A DNA stretch of 35,853 bases from DAONLM01 sp035406685 (GCA_035406685.1 DAONLM010000005.1:1-35853), one strand, 5' to 3'; positions 8,572-18,197 are shown, numbered from the stretch's first letter. Notes: generated from the letters alone by a model not told the origin. Made by a program: numbers and translations.

Positions 8572-8621
8572 AAAGGGGGATATCTTGTTTTCATTCAGAG
8601 TATATCCAAAGGGGATATCTT
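8572..8621. repeat. Short direct repeat in leader of the vWA gene
   Basis: AAAGGGGGATATCTT at 8572-8586 and AAAGGGGATATCTT at 8608-8621 are near-identical copies about 36 bases apart. An ATATCC at 8602-8607 can also pair with the GGATAT of the first copy. They lie in the 124-base gap between flbB and the vWA gene. The function, if any, is unknown; G-rich tracts here may simply resemble ribosome binding sites. Confidence 0.5.
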
Positions 8622-8648
8622 ATAATTTTTTAATAAGAAGGGGAAAGG

Positions 8649-10481
8649 ATGAATAAAATTTTTTCTATATTTAAAGTTTTAATACTAATGTTTGTTTTTA
8701 TTAGTATAAAATTTTTTTCAGACAACCTTATTTTTATAAAGAATTTATTTTTATATAAAGTTATAGAATTGATTTTTATTTTTATTGTTTCTTATTTATT
8801 TTCTTTTATTTTTGATGATTCTAAAAATAGTTTTTTTGAAAGATTTGTTAGTAATTTAAAAGTTGTTTTAATATATACTCTGATTTTTTTTGTATTTAGT
8901 ATATTAAAGTTAATATTTAATAATATAGTGTTAATAGGAATATTAAATTACCTCTCTTTTATTTTAATGGGTAGTTTATTATTTTTTAGAGACAGGTTTA
9001 TTTATGGCAATTTCTCTTTTAAAACAGATTTATTTAATATAATTATAATAGCATATTTTTTTATATATAAGTTTGTTCTAAATATAATTAATATATTTAT
9101 TGTGATTGAAAATCCTTATTATAATTTTATTATGATAGGAATATTTATTCTTTCTATCTATATAATCCGTGTTTTAGTCTATTCTTTTAATTTAAAAGGA
9201 GTTATTGAGTATGATGGTAAAGAATATCCTATTTATGATTTATTTAGAGTTGGTTATTTGAAGAGTGCAGATATTGTGATTGATGATAGAAGTTTTAAAA
9301 AGTCTATATTTTTTACTATAAGTGCCGGGCAAAAATGGTTTGTTAAGTCAAATGTAAAGATGCAGATAGATAATAGAGTAGTTGAGGAAAAACAAAAAGT
9401 TCCAATAGATGATGGGGAAACTATAAAATGTATGAATAATTATTTCACACTTATAACATCAAAGATTGCCTTCTTTAAAAAAGTAATTCTTTCTTTATCA
9501 CTACTTATTATAATATTTAATATAAATGCTAATGATATAAAAATAGCAGGAGATCAATCAGTAATTCAAAATATGGAGATTTCTATAGAAAATATAGATT
9601 ATTCACAATACCCATTTATAAATATCTATATTTCAGATAATAATTTATATGATAGTCTAAAAAAAGGGGAATTAAATCTAAAAAAGAGTCTTTTTATAAT
9701 AGAGGATGATGATATAAAAGTAGAAATAAAAGAGATTCAGATTGAGAATACACCAATCGATATTGTTTTTATACTTGATGTTACTGGTAGTATGTATGAA
9801 GAGTATAAAAAGATTCAGAAAACTCTATTAAATTTTGCATATAATCTTAACAAAATAAGAAGTAAAATAAGGATTGGTATAATTACATTTGCGGATAGAA
9901 TAGAAGAGATGCAGTTTTTCCCTTTAACAGATAATATAGATAATGCTATTTTAAATATATCCAAAATAACCCCGTATGCTGGTGGTGATTATAAAGAAAA
10001 TCCTTATGATGCTATTATGAACTTAAATAAAATGGAATTTGACAAAAATGCTCAGAAAGTTGTTGTTTTTTTCACAGATGCTCCACCTCATATAAGAGGG
10101 GATAAGGCCGATAAGGGTAAAGATTTTACAAATTGGACAACAGAGGAAGTTGAGAAATATATAAAAAGTTCATCTTTTTTGTTATATGTTGTTAGTTATG
10201 AGAGATTTGATGAATACCAAAGATTTATTGATTATCAAAAAGATAAATTTTTTGATATTGGGAATTATAATGATTTTTCTGAGATAATATCAGCACTGGA
10301 GAGAGATATTTCAAAGCATATTAAGATTATTTATACTGCTAAAAAGAGCCAAGAGTTCTATAAAAGAAAAAAGAGAGTCTCTGTATATAGAGATAGTGAT
10401 GATAAAGAGGTTAAAGAATTTTTTGAGATAAAGCATATAAAAAAGAATTCATTTTTTAATTCATTATTTGATATCTGGTAA
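8649..10481 (+). CDS. Membrane protein with FHA-like segment and von Willebrand A domain
   Basis: The protein has 610 residues. About six hydrophobic segments fill residues 1-185. A soluble segment at about 188-275 has an FHA-like look (DLFRVGYLKSADIVIDDRSF, later VPIDDGETIKCMNNYFTLI), though key FHA residues are poorly conserved. A further hydrophobic helix follows at about 275-296. The rest is a vWA domain with MIDAS-type DVTGSM starting at Asp377, then YAGGDYKENPYDAI and VVFFTDAPPH, suggesting metal-dependent protein binding. GGGGAAAGG precedes the ATG. It follows flbB on the same strand after 124 bases, so it may or may not share its transcript. The biological role is not recognised. Confidence 0.75.
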   Translation: MNKIFSIFKVLILMFVFISIKFFSDNLIFIKNLFLYKVIELIFIFIVSYLFSFIFDDSKNSFFERFVSNLKVVLIYTLIFFVFSILKLIFNNIVLIGILNYLSFILMGSLLFFRDRFIYGNFSFKTDLFNIIIIAYFFIYKFVLNIINIFIVIENPYYNFIMIGIFILSIYIIRVLVYSFNLKGVIEYDGKEYPIYDLFRVGYLKSADIVIDDRSFKKSIFFTISAGQKWFVKSNVKMQIDNRVVEEKQKVPIDDGETIKCMNNYFTLITSKIAFFKKVILSLSLLIIIFNINANDIKIAGDQSVIQNMEISIENIDYSQYPFINIYISDNNLYDSLKKGELNLKKSLFIIEDDDIKVEIKEIQIENTPIDIVFILDVTGSMYEEYKKIQKTLLNFAYNLNKIRSKIRIGIITFADRIEEMQFFPLTDNIDNAILNISKITPYAGGDYKENPYDAIMNLNKMEFDKNAQKVVVFFTDAPPHIRGDKADKGKDFTNWTTEEVEKYIKSSSFLLYVVSYERFDEYQRFIDYQKDKFFDIGNYNDFSEIISALERDISKHIKIIYTAKKSQEFYKRKKRVSVYRDSDDKEVKEFFEIKHIKKNSFFNSLFDIW

Positions 10482-10576
10482 TTTTATTGTAAGATGCTTT
10501 TAGAGAATTGTCGCACTTTAATATTGCAAATAAGATTTGATTTATATATTTGTTTGAGAAAAAATATTATATTTTA

Positions 10577-10605
10577 TTGACAAAATAAAATTTTTGTGAT
10601 ATATT
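10577..10605 (+). promoter_or_regulatory. Sigma-70-type promoter of tRNA-Val
   Basis: TTGACA (10577-10582) and TATATT (10600-10605) are separated by exactly 17 bases. The predicted start is about 7 bases upstream of the mature tRNA 5' end. The -35 is consensus and the -10 is one base off. Confidence 0.85.
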
Positions 10606-10618
10606 TCACTCATAATAA

Positions 10619-10691
10619 GGGCGGTTAGCTCAGCTGGGAGAGCGCCTGCCTTACAAGCAGGATGTCGTCAGTTCGATCCTGGCACTGCCCA
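10619..10691 (+). tRNA. tRNA-Val (anticodon TAC)
   Basis: A cloverleaf folds by eye. The acceptor GGGCGGT pairs with ACTGCCC with one G-U; the discriminator is A at 10691. The D-arm is typical (TAGCTCAGCTGGGAGAGC). The anticodon stem CCTGC/GCAGG encloses the loop CTTACAA, giving anticodon TAC. The T-arm is GTCAG-TTCGATC-CTGGC. CCA is not encoded (AAAG follows). A promoter lies just upstream and a terminator just downstream, so it is a single-gene transcription unit. Confidence 0.97.
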
Positions 10692-10701
10692 AAGTAAGAG
10701 G

Positions 10702-10735
10702 AAGTGCTGCCAATATGGCAGCACTTTTTATTTTT
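10702..10735 (+). terminator. Rho-independent terminator after tRNA-Val
   Basis: A perfect 10-base stem AAGTGCTGCC (10702-10711) and GGCAGCACTT (10717-10726) encloses the loop AATAT. It is followed by TTTATTTTT. Confidence 0.93.
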
Positions 10736-10767
10736 GTGAAAAATTCTTATCATTTAGAAAATTGACT

Positions 10768-10796
10768 TTGACAAAAATATCTTTTTTATATATAGT
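10768..10796 (+). promoter_or_regulatory. Promoter of the hybrid kinase gene, predicted leaderless transcript
   Basis: TTGACA (10768-10773), 17-base spacer, TATAGT (10791-10796). The hexamer ends 8 bases before the ATG at 10805, so transcription should begin at or within a base or two of the start codon. No Shine-Dalgarno sequence is present in between. Confidence 0.75.
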
Positions 10797-10804
10797 TAAT
10801 TTCA

Positions 10805-13723
10805 ATGAAAAATATAAGTTTAAGGAAAATATTAGTATTGTATACTTTTCTGATTTTTATGTTGCCAATTTTAATAATTGGTATAGGTTCTATTGTTATA
10901 ACAACAATATACCTAAAAAACAATGTTAAAGAGAATCATAACTCTTTTTTGAATGTTATAGAAAAAAATATAAAAGATTTTTTTAAAAATTGTGAAAAAG
11001 ATCTATTATTACTATCTTTTTATATTAAAGAAAGGCAATTTTTTTCAAATTATGCAACAAATATGATTGATGTTGGAAATTTTGAAAAAATTCTGTTACT
11101 GGATAAAAATGGAATAATAAAAGATATTTATCCATCTAATTTTAAAGATTTTATCGGATTTGATTATTCTAATGAGAAATCAATTAAATTTGCTATTGAT
11201 AAAAAAGATTATAGCATTGATTTAATAAGATATTCATTTTTGAATGATAAACCTTCTTTGATTATTGCTATGCCAGTAATAGAAAATGATAAAATTATAG
11301 GAGTTGTGGCTGGTATAGTAAAATTTAATAAATTAAGAAATAATATCCTTGAATTAAAAGAGTGTTGTGCAAAGATGGAATTTATAATTACAGATAGGGA
11401 TGGCACAGTTATTCTTCATCCAGATATGCAAAAAATGGAACAGATTGAAACTATAGATTATATAAAAGATCTAAGAGAGAATGTTTTTAATTTAGTAAGA
11501 ATAGAGAATGATTTTTATTTTGTAAAGTATAAGATTATAAAAAAAATAAATTGGATAGTGGTTACTCTACAGAATTATAATTTTATTATTGCTTTGTTTA
11601 ATAAGATCTCTTTTTTGTTTCTTATTAATATTTTAGTAGGAATAGTAATAACAATAATTGCATTGATTGTAGGAGCCGCCTTAATTATTAAGCCGATATA
11701 TTCTATAAGTTATAAAACTTCTCTTGTGAGTCATGGTAAATATAATATTGAAAAAGAGAATTATATTATAGAAGAGTTAAATTCTTTATCAATAAATTTA
11801 AATAAAATGGTGAAAAAAATTTCACAAAGAGAGGAAGAATTAAGAATCTCTGAAAATAAATATAGAAAATTAATAGAAAATAGTTTAGATTTTATTTTTA
11901 AACTTGATAAAAAATTTAATTTTACATTTATTAGTTCTTCTATTGAGAATTTACTTGGGTATTCTTCGGAAGAATTTAAGAGTAATTTTAAAAACATATT
12001 AGTTAAAAATAGAATGAATATTATCTCAAGGAGAAAAATAAAAGATATTTTCAGGACAAAACTTGTGCCAGATCCTTTTAATCTTGAGTTAATTCATAAA
12101 AATGGTTATCATATAGTTCTTGAGTTACAAGTTGCCCCTATTATTGAAAATGATAATGTTATAGAGGTGCAGGGAATAGCAAGGGATATTACATCAAGAT
12201 TTTATGCAGAGCAACAGGTAATTTATTTAAAAAATTATCTTTTAAATTTAATAGAAACAATGCCTTCTGCTTTAATTACGCTTGATCTTGATGGTAGAGT
12301 TACAAATCTAAATTCTAATGCTCTTAAAATAATCAATAGACCAAAAGAAGAAATTTTAGGTAAAATTTTATGGAAGATAGAAGAGAGATTTTTAAAATAT
12401 CTTTCATATTTTAATTATGTTATTGAAAAAAATAAAATGATTGAATTTAGAGAAGAGGAGACTTATGAAAATGGTGAGGTAAAATTTTTTAATGTAGTAT
12501 TTTTCCCTCTCAAATGGGAAGATTCTATGGTGATTGGTTTAAGAATAGATGATGTTACTCATATAGAAAAGACTCAGATGCAGTTAAGAGAGGTACAAAA
12601 ACTTGAGACAATAGGGACAATTGCCAGTGGTCTTTCTCATGATTTTAATAATATTTTGGGTGCCATTCTTGGGGCTTTAAGAGTCATTGAGGAGAGAACA
12701 AAGGATAAAAGATCTATTAATTGCTCTCTTTTAAATGAAGATTTAGAGACGATTAAAGAGGCAAGCAAAAAAGCAACTCATATAGTTCAACAATTAATGA
12801 ATTTCTCAAGAAAACAGAATATTAAATTTGAGGTAATAGATCTAAATAGTGAAATAAAGAATGTCATAAATATATTCAGTAAATCATTAGGAAATAAAGA
12901 TATAAAAATTATTTTTGAGGATCTTAAAGAACCGGTCTGGATAGAGGGTAATTCTACTTTGATAGAGCAGATGATTCTAAATCTATTATTGAATGCAAGA
13001 GATGCCATAGCAACTTCTGGCAAAGTCACTATTAATTTAAAAAAAGTTAGCCATCATGAAATAAAAGACTTAATAGAGAATAGTGATAAAAAAGAGTTTA
13101 TAGAGATATCAATTGCAGATACCGGAAAAGGTATTGCAGATGATCTAAAGAAAAAAATCTTTACTCCATTATTTACTACTAAGAAAAAGGGGGATGGGAC
13201 TGGCCTTGGGCTTTCTATGGTCTATAATATTGTAAAAAATCATAAAGGTTATATAACATTTGAGTCAAAGCTAAATGAGGGAACAGTATTTTATATCTAT
13301 CTACCTTCTGTTGATATTCATAATGATAAAGAGATATTAAATATAAAAAAAGGTGGTCATGGGATTTTAATAATAGATGATGATCAGTATATAAGATATA
13401 CAACAGAACAGATTTTAAAAGAGTGTGGTTATATTGTGTGGAGTGCAAGCAATGGGGAAGAGGCTTTAAAGATTTTGAAAGAAAATAGTGGTATAGATTT
13501 AATTTTGCTTGATCTTATAATGCCGGGATTAAGTGGTAAAGAACTTGCAAAAGAGATTCTTAATTTAAATAAAAATTATAAAATTCTACTTACATCCGGC
13601 ACGAAAAATGATACAACTTATTTTGAACTTGAAAATATGGGTATAAGGGATTTTATATTAAAACCTTTTACCTTTGAAGAGATTGCAGAGACAATTTATA
13701 ATTTATTAAATAAGAATATATGA
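10805..13723 (+). CDS. Hybrid sensor histidine kinase (Cache-PAS-PAS-HisKA-HATPase-REC)
   Basis: The protein has 972 residues. Transmembrane helix 1 is at about 8-36; a Cache-type extracytoplasmic sensor at about 40-260 (ILLLDKNGIIKDIYP, later FIITDRDGTVILHP); transmembrane helix 2 at about 262-296. Two PAS domains follow, at about 344-470 and 478-590. The H-box GTIASGLSHDFNNILGAILG has His612. The ATPase domain shows N-box NLLLNARDAI, G1 IADTGKGIAD and G2 GDGTGLGLSMV. The C-terminal receiver (about 851-972) has phosphoacceptor Asp903 in LILLDLIMPG, then LLTSGT and FILKPF. It should autophosphorylate and pass phosphate to its own receiver. The stimulus and downstream partner are unknown. It overlaps the next gene by 4 bases. 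Confidence 0.93.
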   Translation: MKNISLRKILVLYTFLIFMLPILIIGIGSIVITTIYLKNNVKENHNSFLNVIEKNIKDFFKNCEKDLLLLSFYIKERQFFSNYATNMIDVGNFEKILLLDKNGIIKDIYPSNFKDFIGFDYSNEKSIKFAIDKKDYSIDLIRYSFLNDKPSLIIAMPVIENDKIIGVVAGIVKFNKLRNNILELKECCAKMEFIITDRDGTVILHPDMQKMEQIETIDYIKDLRENVFNLVRIENDFYFVKYKIIKKINWIVVTLQNYNFIIALFNKISFLFLINILVGIVITIIALIVGAALIIKPIYSISYKTSLVSHGKYNIEKENYIIEELNSLSINLNKMVKKISQREEELRISENKYRKLIENSLDFIFKLDKKFNFTFISSSIENLLGYSSEEFKSNFKNILVKNRMNIISRRKIKDIFRTKLVPDPFNLELIHKNGYHIVLELQVAPIIENDNVIEVQGIARDITSRFYAEQQVIYLKNYLLNLIETMPSALITLDLDGRVTNLNSNALKIINRPKEEILGKILWKIEERFLKYLSYFNYVIEKNKMIEFREEETYENGEVKFFNVVFFPLKWEDSMVIGLRIDDVTHIEKTQMQLREVQKLETIGTIASGLSHDFNNILGAILGALRVIEERTKDKRSINCSLLNEDLETIKEASKKATHIVQQLMNFSRKQNIKFEVIDLNSEIKNVINIFSKSLGNKDIKIIFEDLKEPVWIEGNSTLIEQMILNLLLNARDAIATSGKVTINLKKVSHHEIKDLIENSDKKEFIEISIADTGKGIADDLKKKIFTPLFTTKKKGDGTGLGLSMVYNIVKNHKGYITFESKLNEGTVFYIYLPSVDIHNDKEILNIKKGGHGILIIDDDQYIRYTTEQILKECGYIVWSASNGEEALKILKENSGIDLILLDLIMPGLSGKELAKEILNLNKNYKILLTSGTKNDTTYFELENMGIRDFILKPFTFEEIAETIYNLLNKNI

Positions 13724-14421
13724 TGAATGTTTTAATTACTGGTGGTGCGAAAAGAATTGGTAAAGAGATATCGCTTCATCTTTCTAAAAAAGGGTATAAC
13801 ATAGCCCTTCATTTTAATTCTTCTGAAAATGATGCTTTGGAGACTAAAAGTATAATAGAAAAAAACGGCTCTATTTGTAAGATATATAGGGCTAATTTTT
13901 CAAATACAGACGAAGTGATAAATCTATTTTCTAAGGTAAAAAATGATTTTAATAATATAGATTTATTGATAAATAATGCAAGTATTTTTGAAAGATATAC
14001 TCTTATTGAATCTGATCTACCATTTATAGAGAGAATAATTAATGTTAATTTTAAAGCTCCTCTTCTTTTAATAAAAGAGTTTGCTAAAAATTTTTCTGGA
14101 AATATTATAAATATTATTGATGCTAAGATTTTTAAGAATGATTCTAACTATTTTATGTATAATTTAACTAAAAAATCACTTGCAGAGATTACAAAGATGG
14201 CATCAATTGAATTTGCACCTCATATTAGAGTAAATGCAATTGCGCCGGGGCTTATTATTCCTACTGATGATCAGACAAAAAAAAGATATGAAAATTTTAA
14301 AATCCCTTTAAATAAAAAGGGGGATATTAACAATATTTTATTGACTCTTGATTTTATTTTAAATAATGACTATATCACTGGTCAGATAATCACTGTGGAT
14401 GGTGGTTTTAGTTTAATATAA
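13720..14421 (+). CDS. Short-chain dehydrogenase, pteridine reductase (PTR1/FolM)-like
   Basis: This 233-residue Rossmann enzyme has an NADPH-type nucleotide motif TGGAKRIGKEI near residues 7-17 and NNAS at about 85-88. The active-site Lys/Tyr motif YNLTK is Tyr147-Lys151. The usual catalytic Ser is replaced by Asp134 (NIIDAKI), the arrangement known in Leishmania PTR1. The Arg after TGGAK and the ending IRVNAIAPGLI also fit pteridine/dihydrofolate-type reductases such as FolM. Substrate is inferred. Its ATGATG start overlaps the kinase stop, so translation is probably coupled; a functional link to the kinase is not evident. A generic SDR cannot be excluded. Confidence 0.78.
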   Translation: MMNVLITGGAKRIGKEISLHLSKKGYNIALHFNSSENDALETKSIIEKNGSICKIYRANFSNTDEVINLFSKVKNDFNNIDLLINNASIFERYTLIESDLPFIERIINVNFKAPLLLIKEFAKNFSGNIINIIDAKIFKNDSNYFMYNLTKKSLAEITKMASIEFAPHIRVNAIAPGLIIPTDDQTKKRYENFKIPLNKKGDINNILLTLDFILNNDYITGQIITVDGGFSLI

Positions 14422-14435
14422 TAATAAAATATATT

Positions 14436-17400
14436 CTATTTCTCTTTATCTTCCATAGTTTTATTTTTTATCCAGATCTCATGAAGAGTTTTGGCTATCT
14501 TATCAAATTGTTCTTTATTTTTTAGTTCAAGAAATTCAAGAACATTCTGATCTATATTTTCATATAGTATCTTTCTTGAATTATAATATGTCAGAATATC
14601 TGCTAAGTAAACCACAAAAACAGCCTCTGGATTTATTTCAGCAAGCCTTGGATTGTGATGACATCTTATTACTTCACATATTATCTCTGGGAAATTCCAT
14701 TTTTTAGCAAGAAGGCTACCAGTAATGCTATGGCTTAAACCACCGGAAATATCTTCAATTACATCTATTGGTATATCTTTATCATTTATAGTCTTCTGAA
14801 TTTTTGCATAGATATTTGGGTTAACCCCTTCTACCACAATCTTTCCAATATCATGCAATAAGCTTGCAAGATACATATCGTCTGCATTGAGTGTGATATT
14901 CTTATATTTTGTAAGCTCTTTGGTAAAAAATGCTGTCATCTCTGAATGATCAATTATCTCTTCTATCCTTTTTTGAGATACTCTATCTTTCAATATATTA
15001 TAACTATGAGATATAAGAATAAAGTTAGCAATTGCATTCATTCCAAGAACCTTAATACCATCTTTTATAGTGGTCACTCTTGTCATTCTTTTATAAAAGC
15101 CAGAATTAGCCATTTTTAGAATATCAGCAGAAAGAGATGGATCCTTTATTATCTCAGCCTCTATATCATCAATGTTTGACTCTTTGTCAGCAAGAAGTTT
15201 CTTAAGTCTATTTATATTTTCCGGAATCATTGGTATCGAATCTATCTCTTTTACAAGTTCTTCTGATATCTTCTCCTCTTCTTCTGGTGTTACGAAGGTA
15301 AATGGTATATTAACTTTAACCGTAGTCTTATCATCCTCTATTTTGACTTTAAAATATTCTTTGCCCAGCCCCATTTTTCTTAAAAAAAGAAATACTATAA
15401 TTAAACCAAATCCATCACCTTCTTTTGTATTTATAGGGAGTTTATATGCCTCTTTAAAGTTTTTTAATGACTTTGCCTTTAATAGACATTCGTTTAGTAA
15501 ATTTATCTCCTCATCATGAATTTTATAATTATTTATAACAGACACAGTAAGGGTATCCTGAAAAACTTTAAATGAGACTTTTATCTTATAATTGCTTTTT
15601 TTTACCATCTCTATTAGTTCTGGTAATTTAGAAGTCATAACAGAGAGAAAATCATTAATTCCTAAATTGTATTTTAGATTTATATCAAGATTTTTATTTT
15701 CAAAATAGACTCTCTTTAAATTTGCTTTGTTTGCATTATTAATTATCTGCGTAAATATATATGTAAAAGTGGAAGCGAGTTTTGATTTACTCATTGCCAT
15801 AAGGTATTGTGATAAAATTCCAAAGAGATAGACCTTATGATCAATATCTATAAAATTTGTTTCTAAATAGAGTGTCTTATTCATTTTAATAGCTTTCTGG
15901 ACATCAAGAAATGCAATATTTTTTAAATTGCCATTTTTATCCATTAAAGATTCCTCACCTTCACCGCCTATGTTCTGGATATCTGCCATAAAATCTACCT
16001 GTGGCATAGGAGTTTTATTTATAAGATCTTTTATAAAATCATAAATTTTTTCATATATTAAAGAATTTTTTTGAGATGGAAAGACTATTTCAAGACGATC
16101 TCCAGTATTTTCATTATAAAATACTATTTTTCCTTTTTTAGTAAAATAATAATTAAAGTAATATATTAATACTGGATCAAGATCCCACTCTTTTCTTGCA
16201 TGAGCATAAGATTCCTCATAAAGAGTCGGAAAAACCTTCATGATATCGACATCCTGATGGGTTATCTTATTAATGATAGCAGATATTACCTTTAACATTC
16301 GGGATTCAATATAATTTATAAATCCTTCCTGTGAAATAGCTGGATTTCTTATTTTTAAAATAACGTCATTTATATAATTCCAGTTAAGGCTATTATCATT
16401 TTTTGGAATATATTGATAAGAATATTGCAAAAATGTTGCAATTTTATCTTTTTCAAGATTTGTAAGCATCTTTTTCTTAATTCCGAGTTTGTATGGATCT
16501 TCTGAATTAAGTATTAGATTAAGCTTGCCTATTTTCGAATATAGTAAAGCCATTGAAAAGGCTAATGGATTAACATCTAAAATTGACATTTTTACAAAAG
16601 AGGATTTTGCCATAAAATCTTCTCTATAATCAAGCCCCTCTCTCTCTATGTAAGAGTCAATAAACTCACCGTACAATCTTGCTAAATCCTGTAAAATATA
16701 TGGATCAGTTCCGAGACTAAAAATATTTTTCATTTCATTTTGAAAGTTAAAAAGATATTCTATCTTTATTTTATAATGACCTGTGTTGTAATAATCTTCT
16801 TTATATTTCTTTATATTAGAAGATATTATTTTGTTTATCTCATGTATTTTTTCATTTATGTTTATTACAACTGGGTCGATTTTTAAAATATTTTTTAACT
16901 GAGTATCAAGAAAAAGCATTGATTCGAGTTCATTGTTATAAAAATTAATAAGAGCAATTATAGGACTTTTCTCAATCTCTTTTCTTATTTTTACCATTTC
17001 GTCTCTAAATAATACCATATCTTTTATAGTTTTAACATTAAGGATCCTTGTCATAAGAGATAATTTCTTGTTATAGTAATGATTATTAAAGATAAAAGAG
17101 AGACGAGTAAAGATATATTGATTTAATTTTATGTATTCTTTAAAGTTAGCAAAAAATTGAAATAATAAGAATAAGACACCAACTACATTTCCAGCTACCT
17201 GATTCAAAAGCAATGATAGATAATAACTAAACTGTTTTAGTGCTTCATTAAAAGAGAGGTTAAACTGTTCTGATTTGGGAGTTGCAAATACCTCCCATTC
17301 AAAATTTTCTTCGAATAGCACTTTTATTAATTCTTTTGATTTTATAAAAAGCCTTTTTTTATAATCTTCGTCTATTGCTTTTTCTTTAAACTCTTTTTTA

Positions 17401-18197
17401 AGATTTAAAAGTTCTATCTTAAAAATAATAGATATCCCCTTTAAAACAATTCCTTTTTCATAGGATTTATTATTTAGGTATTGTGCCATTGCATTAATTA
17501 ATTCTTCTTTATAAGAATTAAATTTCTCCTCATCAATATATCTTTCATCTTTTTTGAGATTAAAAAATAGGTGATCAAGAGTAATATCAAGATAGTTAGA
17601 AATTGCTAAAATTTTTTCTCTAAGAGAGATTTTTTTTGAATATTCAATATCCTCAAGTACATAATTAATGCATTCTTCATATACACTTTTTTTAGAATCG
17701 AATTTAACATCATGGAGAATCAAATAAAGATATCTTCTTAATAAATTTATAAAATTTATTTCAACTGGTTTAAGATTTTCTAAATATTCTTTTGACTTGT
17801 TTAAGATCTTTTTTGAAGTTTCTATATAAATATTTATATCATAAATATTATCAAGTAATATTCTATTTAAATATAGATTTAAAATAAGAAATTTTACAAA
17901 ATAGATATTAATATCACTCGAAAAAAAATTTTCTTTTATAGTTAATTTCATAAAAATATATTCTATATTTAGGAGTTCATTTTGAAGTTTTTTTAAGTCT
18001 TCTATTGTTAGACTAAGCGCAGAGAAATTGTATTTATTAAAAATATTATCAAGATATTTTAGTATATTATCTTTTGTCAAATTTGCTAATTTTTCTAATT
18101 CTAAATTTAATTTATCAGTCTTTCTTGCTTTTCGTAAATTTAAATCTTCTAAAAGAGGCGAAATTACTTCTTTATATATATTTTCTTCTGAAAACAT
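14436..18197 (-). CDS. Giant signalling protein with degenerate GHKL-ATPase region and C-terminal HDOD domain
   Basis: The protein has 1253 residues. Residues 1 to about 780 are mostly helical and not recognised. About 800-970 resembles a GHKL/histidine-kinase ATPase fold: an N-box-like FTQIINNANKAN near 810 and a G2-like EGDGFGLII near 927. The usual G1 box (DxGxG) is reduced to LTVSVINNYKI, so ATP hydrolysis is doubtful. About 977-1240 is an HDOD domain: DPSLSADILKMANSGFY, LLHDIGKIV and CHHNPRLA. HDOD proteins commonly act in regulatory signalling, including motility. There is no phosphoacceptor His domain and no membrane segment. AAGGA lies 9 bases before the ATG. It ends 14 bases from the convergent SDR gene. 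Confidence 0.8.
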   Translation of the reverse strand: MFSEENIYKEVISPLLEDLNLRKARKTDKLNLELEKLANLTKDNILKYLDNIFNKYNFSALSLTIEDLKKLQNELLNIEYIFMKLTIKENFFSSDINIYFVKFLILNLYLNRILLDNIYDINIYIETSKKILNKSKEYLENLKPVEINFINLLRRYLYLILHDVKFDSKKSVYEECINYVLEDIEYSKKISLREKILAISNYLDITLDHLFFNLKKDERYIDEEKFNSYKEELINAMAQYLNNKSYEKGIVLKGISIIFKIELLNLKKEFKEKAIDEDYKKRLFIKSKELIKVLFEENFEWEVFATPKSEQFNLSFNEALKQFSYYLSLLLNQVAGNVVGVLFLLFQFFANFKEYIKLNQYIFTRLSFIFNNHYYNKKLSLMTRILNVKTIKDMVLFRDEMVKIRKEIEKSPIIALINFYNNELESMLFLDTQLKNILKIDPVVININEKIHEINKIISSNIKKYKEDYYNTGHYKIKIEYLFNFQNEMKNIFSLGTDPYILQDLARLYGEFIDSYIEREGLDYREDFMAKSSFVKMSILDVNPLAFSMALLYSKIGKLNLILNSEDPYKLGIKKKMLTNLEKDKIATFLQYSYQYIPKNDNSLNWNYINDVILKIRNPAISQEGFINYIESRMLKVISAIINKITHQDVDIMKVFPTLYEESYAHARKEWDLDPVLIYYFNYYFTKKGKIVFYNENTGDRLEIVFPSQKNSLIYEKIYDFIKDLINKTPMPQVDFMADIQNIGGEGEESLMDKNGNLKNIAFLDVQKAIKMNKTLYLETNFIDIDHKVYLFGILSQYLMAMSKSKLASTFTYIFTQIINNANKANLKRVYFENKNLDINLKYNLGINDFLSVMTSKLPELIEMVKKSNYKIKVSFKVFQDTLTVSVINNYKIHDEEINLLNECLLKAKSLKNFKEAYKLPINTKEGDGFGLIIVFLFLRKMGLGKEYFKVKIEDDKTTVKVNIPFTFVTPEEEEKISEELVKEIDSIPMIPENINRLKKLLADKESNIDDIEAEIIKDPSLSADILKMANSGFYKRMTRVTTIKDGIKVLGMNAIANFILISHSYNILKDRVSQKRIEEIIDHSEMTAFFTKELTKYKNITLNADDMYLASLLHDIGKIVVEGVNPNIYAKIQKTINDKDIPIDVIEDISGGLSHSITGSLLAKKWNFPEIICEVIRCHHNPRLAEINPEAVFVVYLADILTYYNSRKILYENIDQNVLEFLELKNKEQFDKIAKTLHEIWIKNKTMEDKEK

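Noticed and set aside
15172..15519. Plus-strand ORF of 115 codons
   Set aside because: It lies fully inside the HDOD gene on the other strand and has no ribosome binding site or recognisable protein features.
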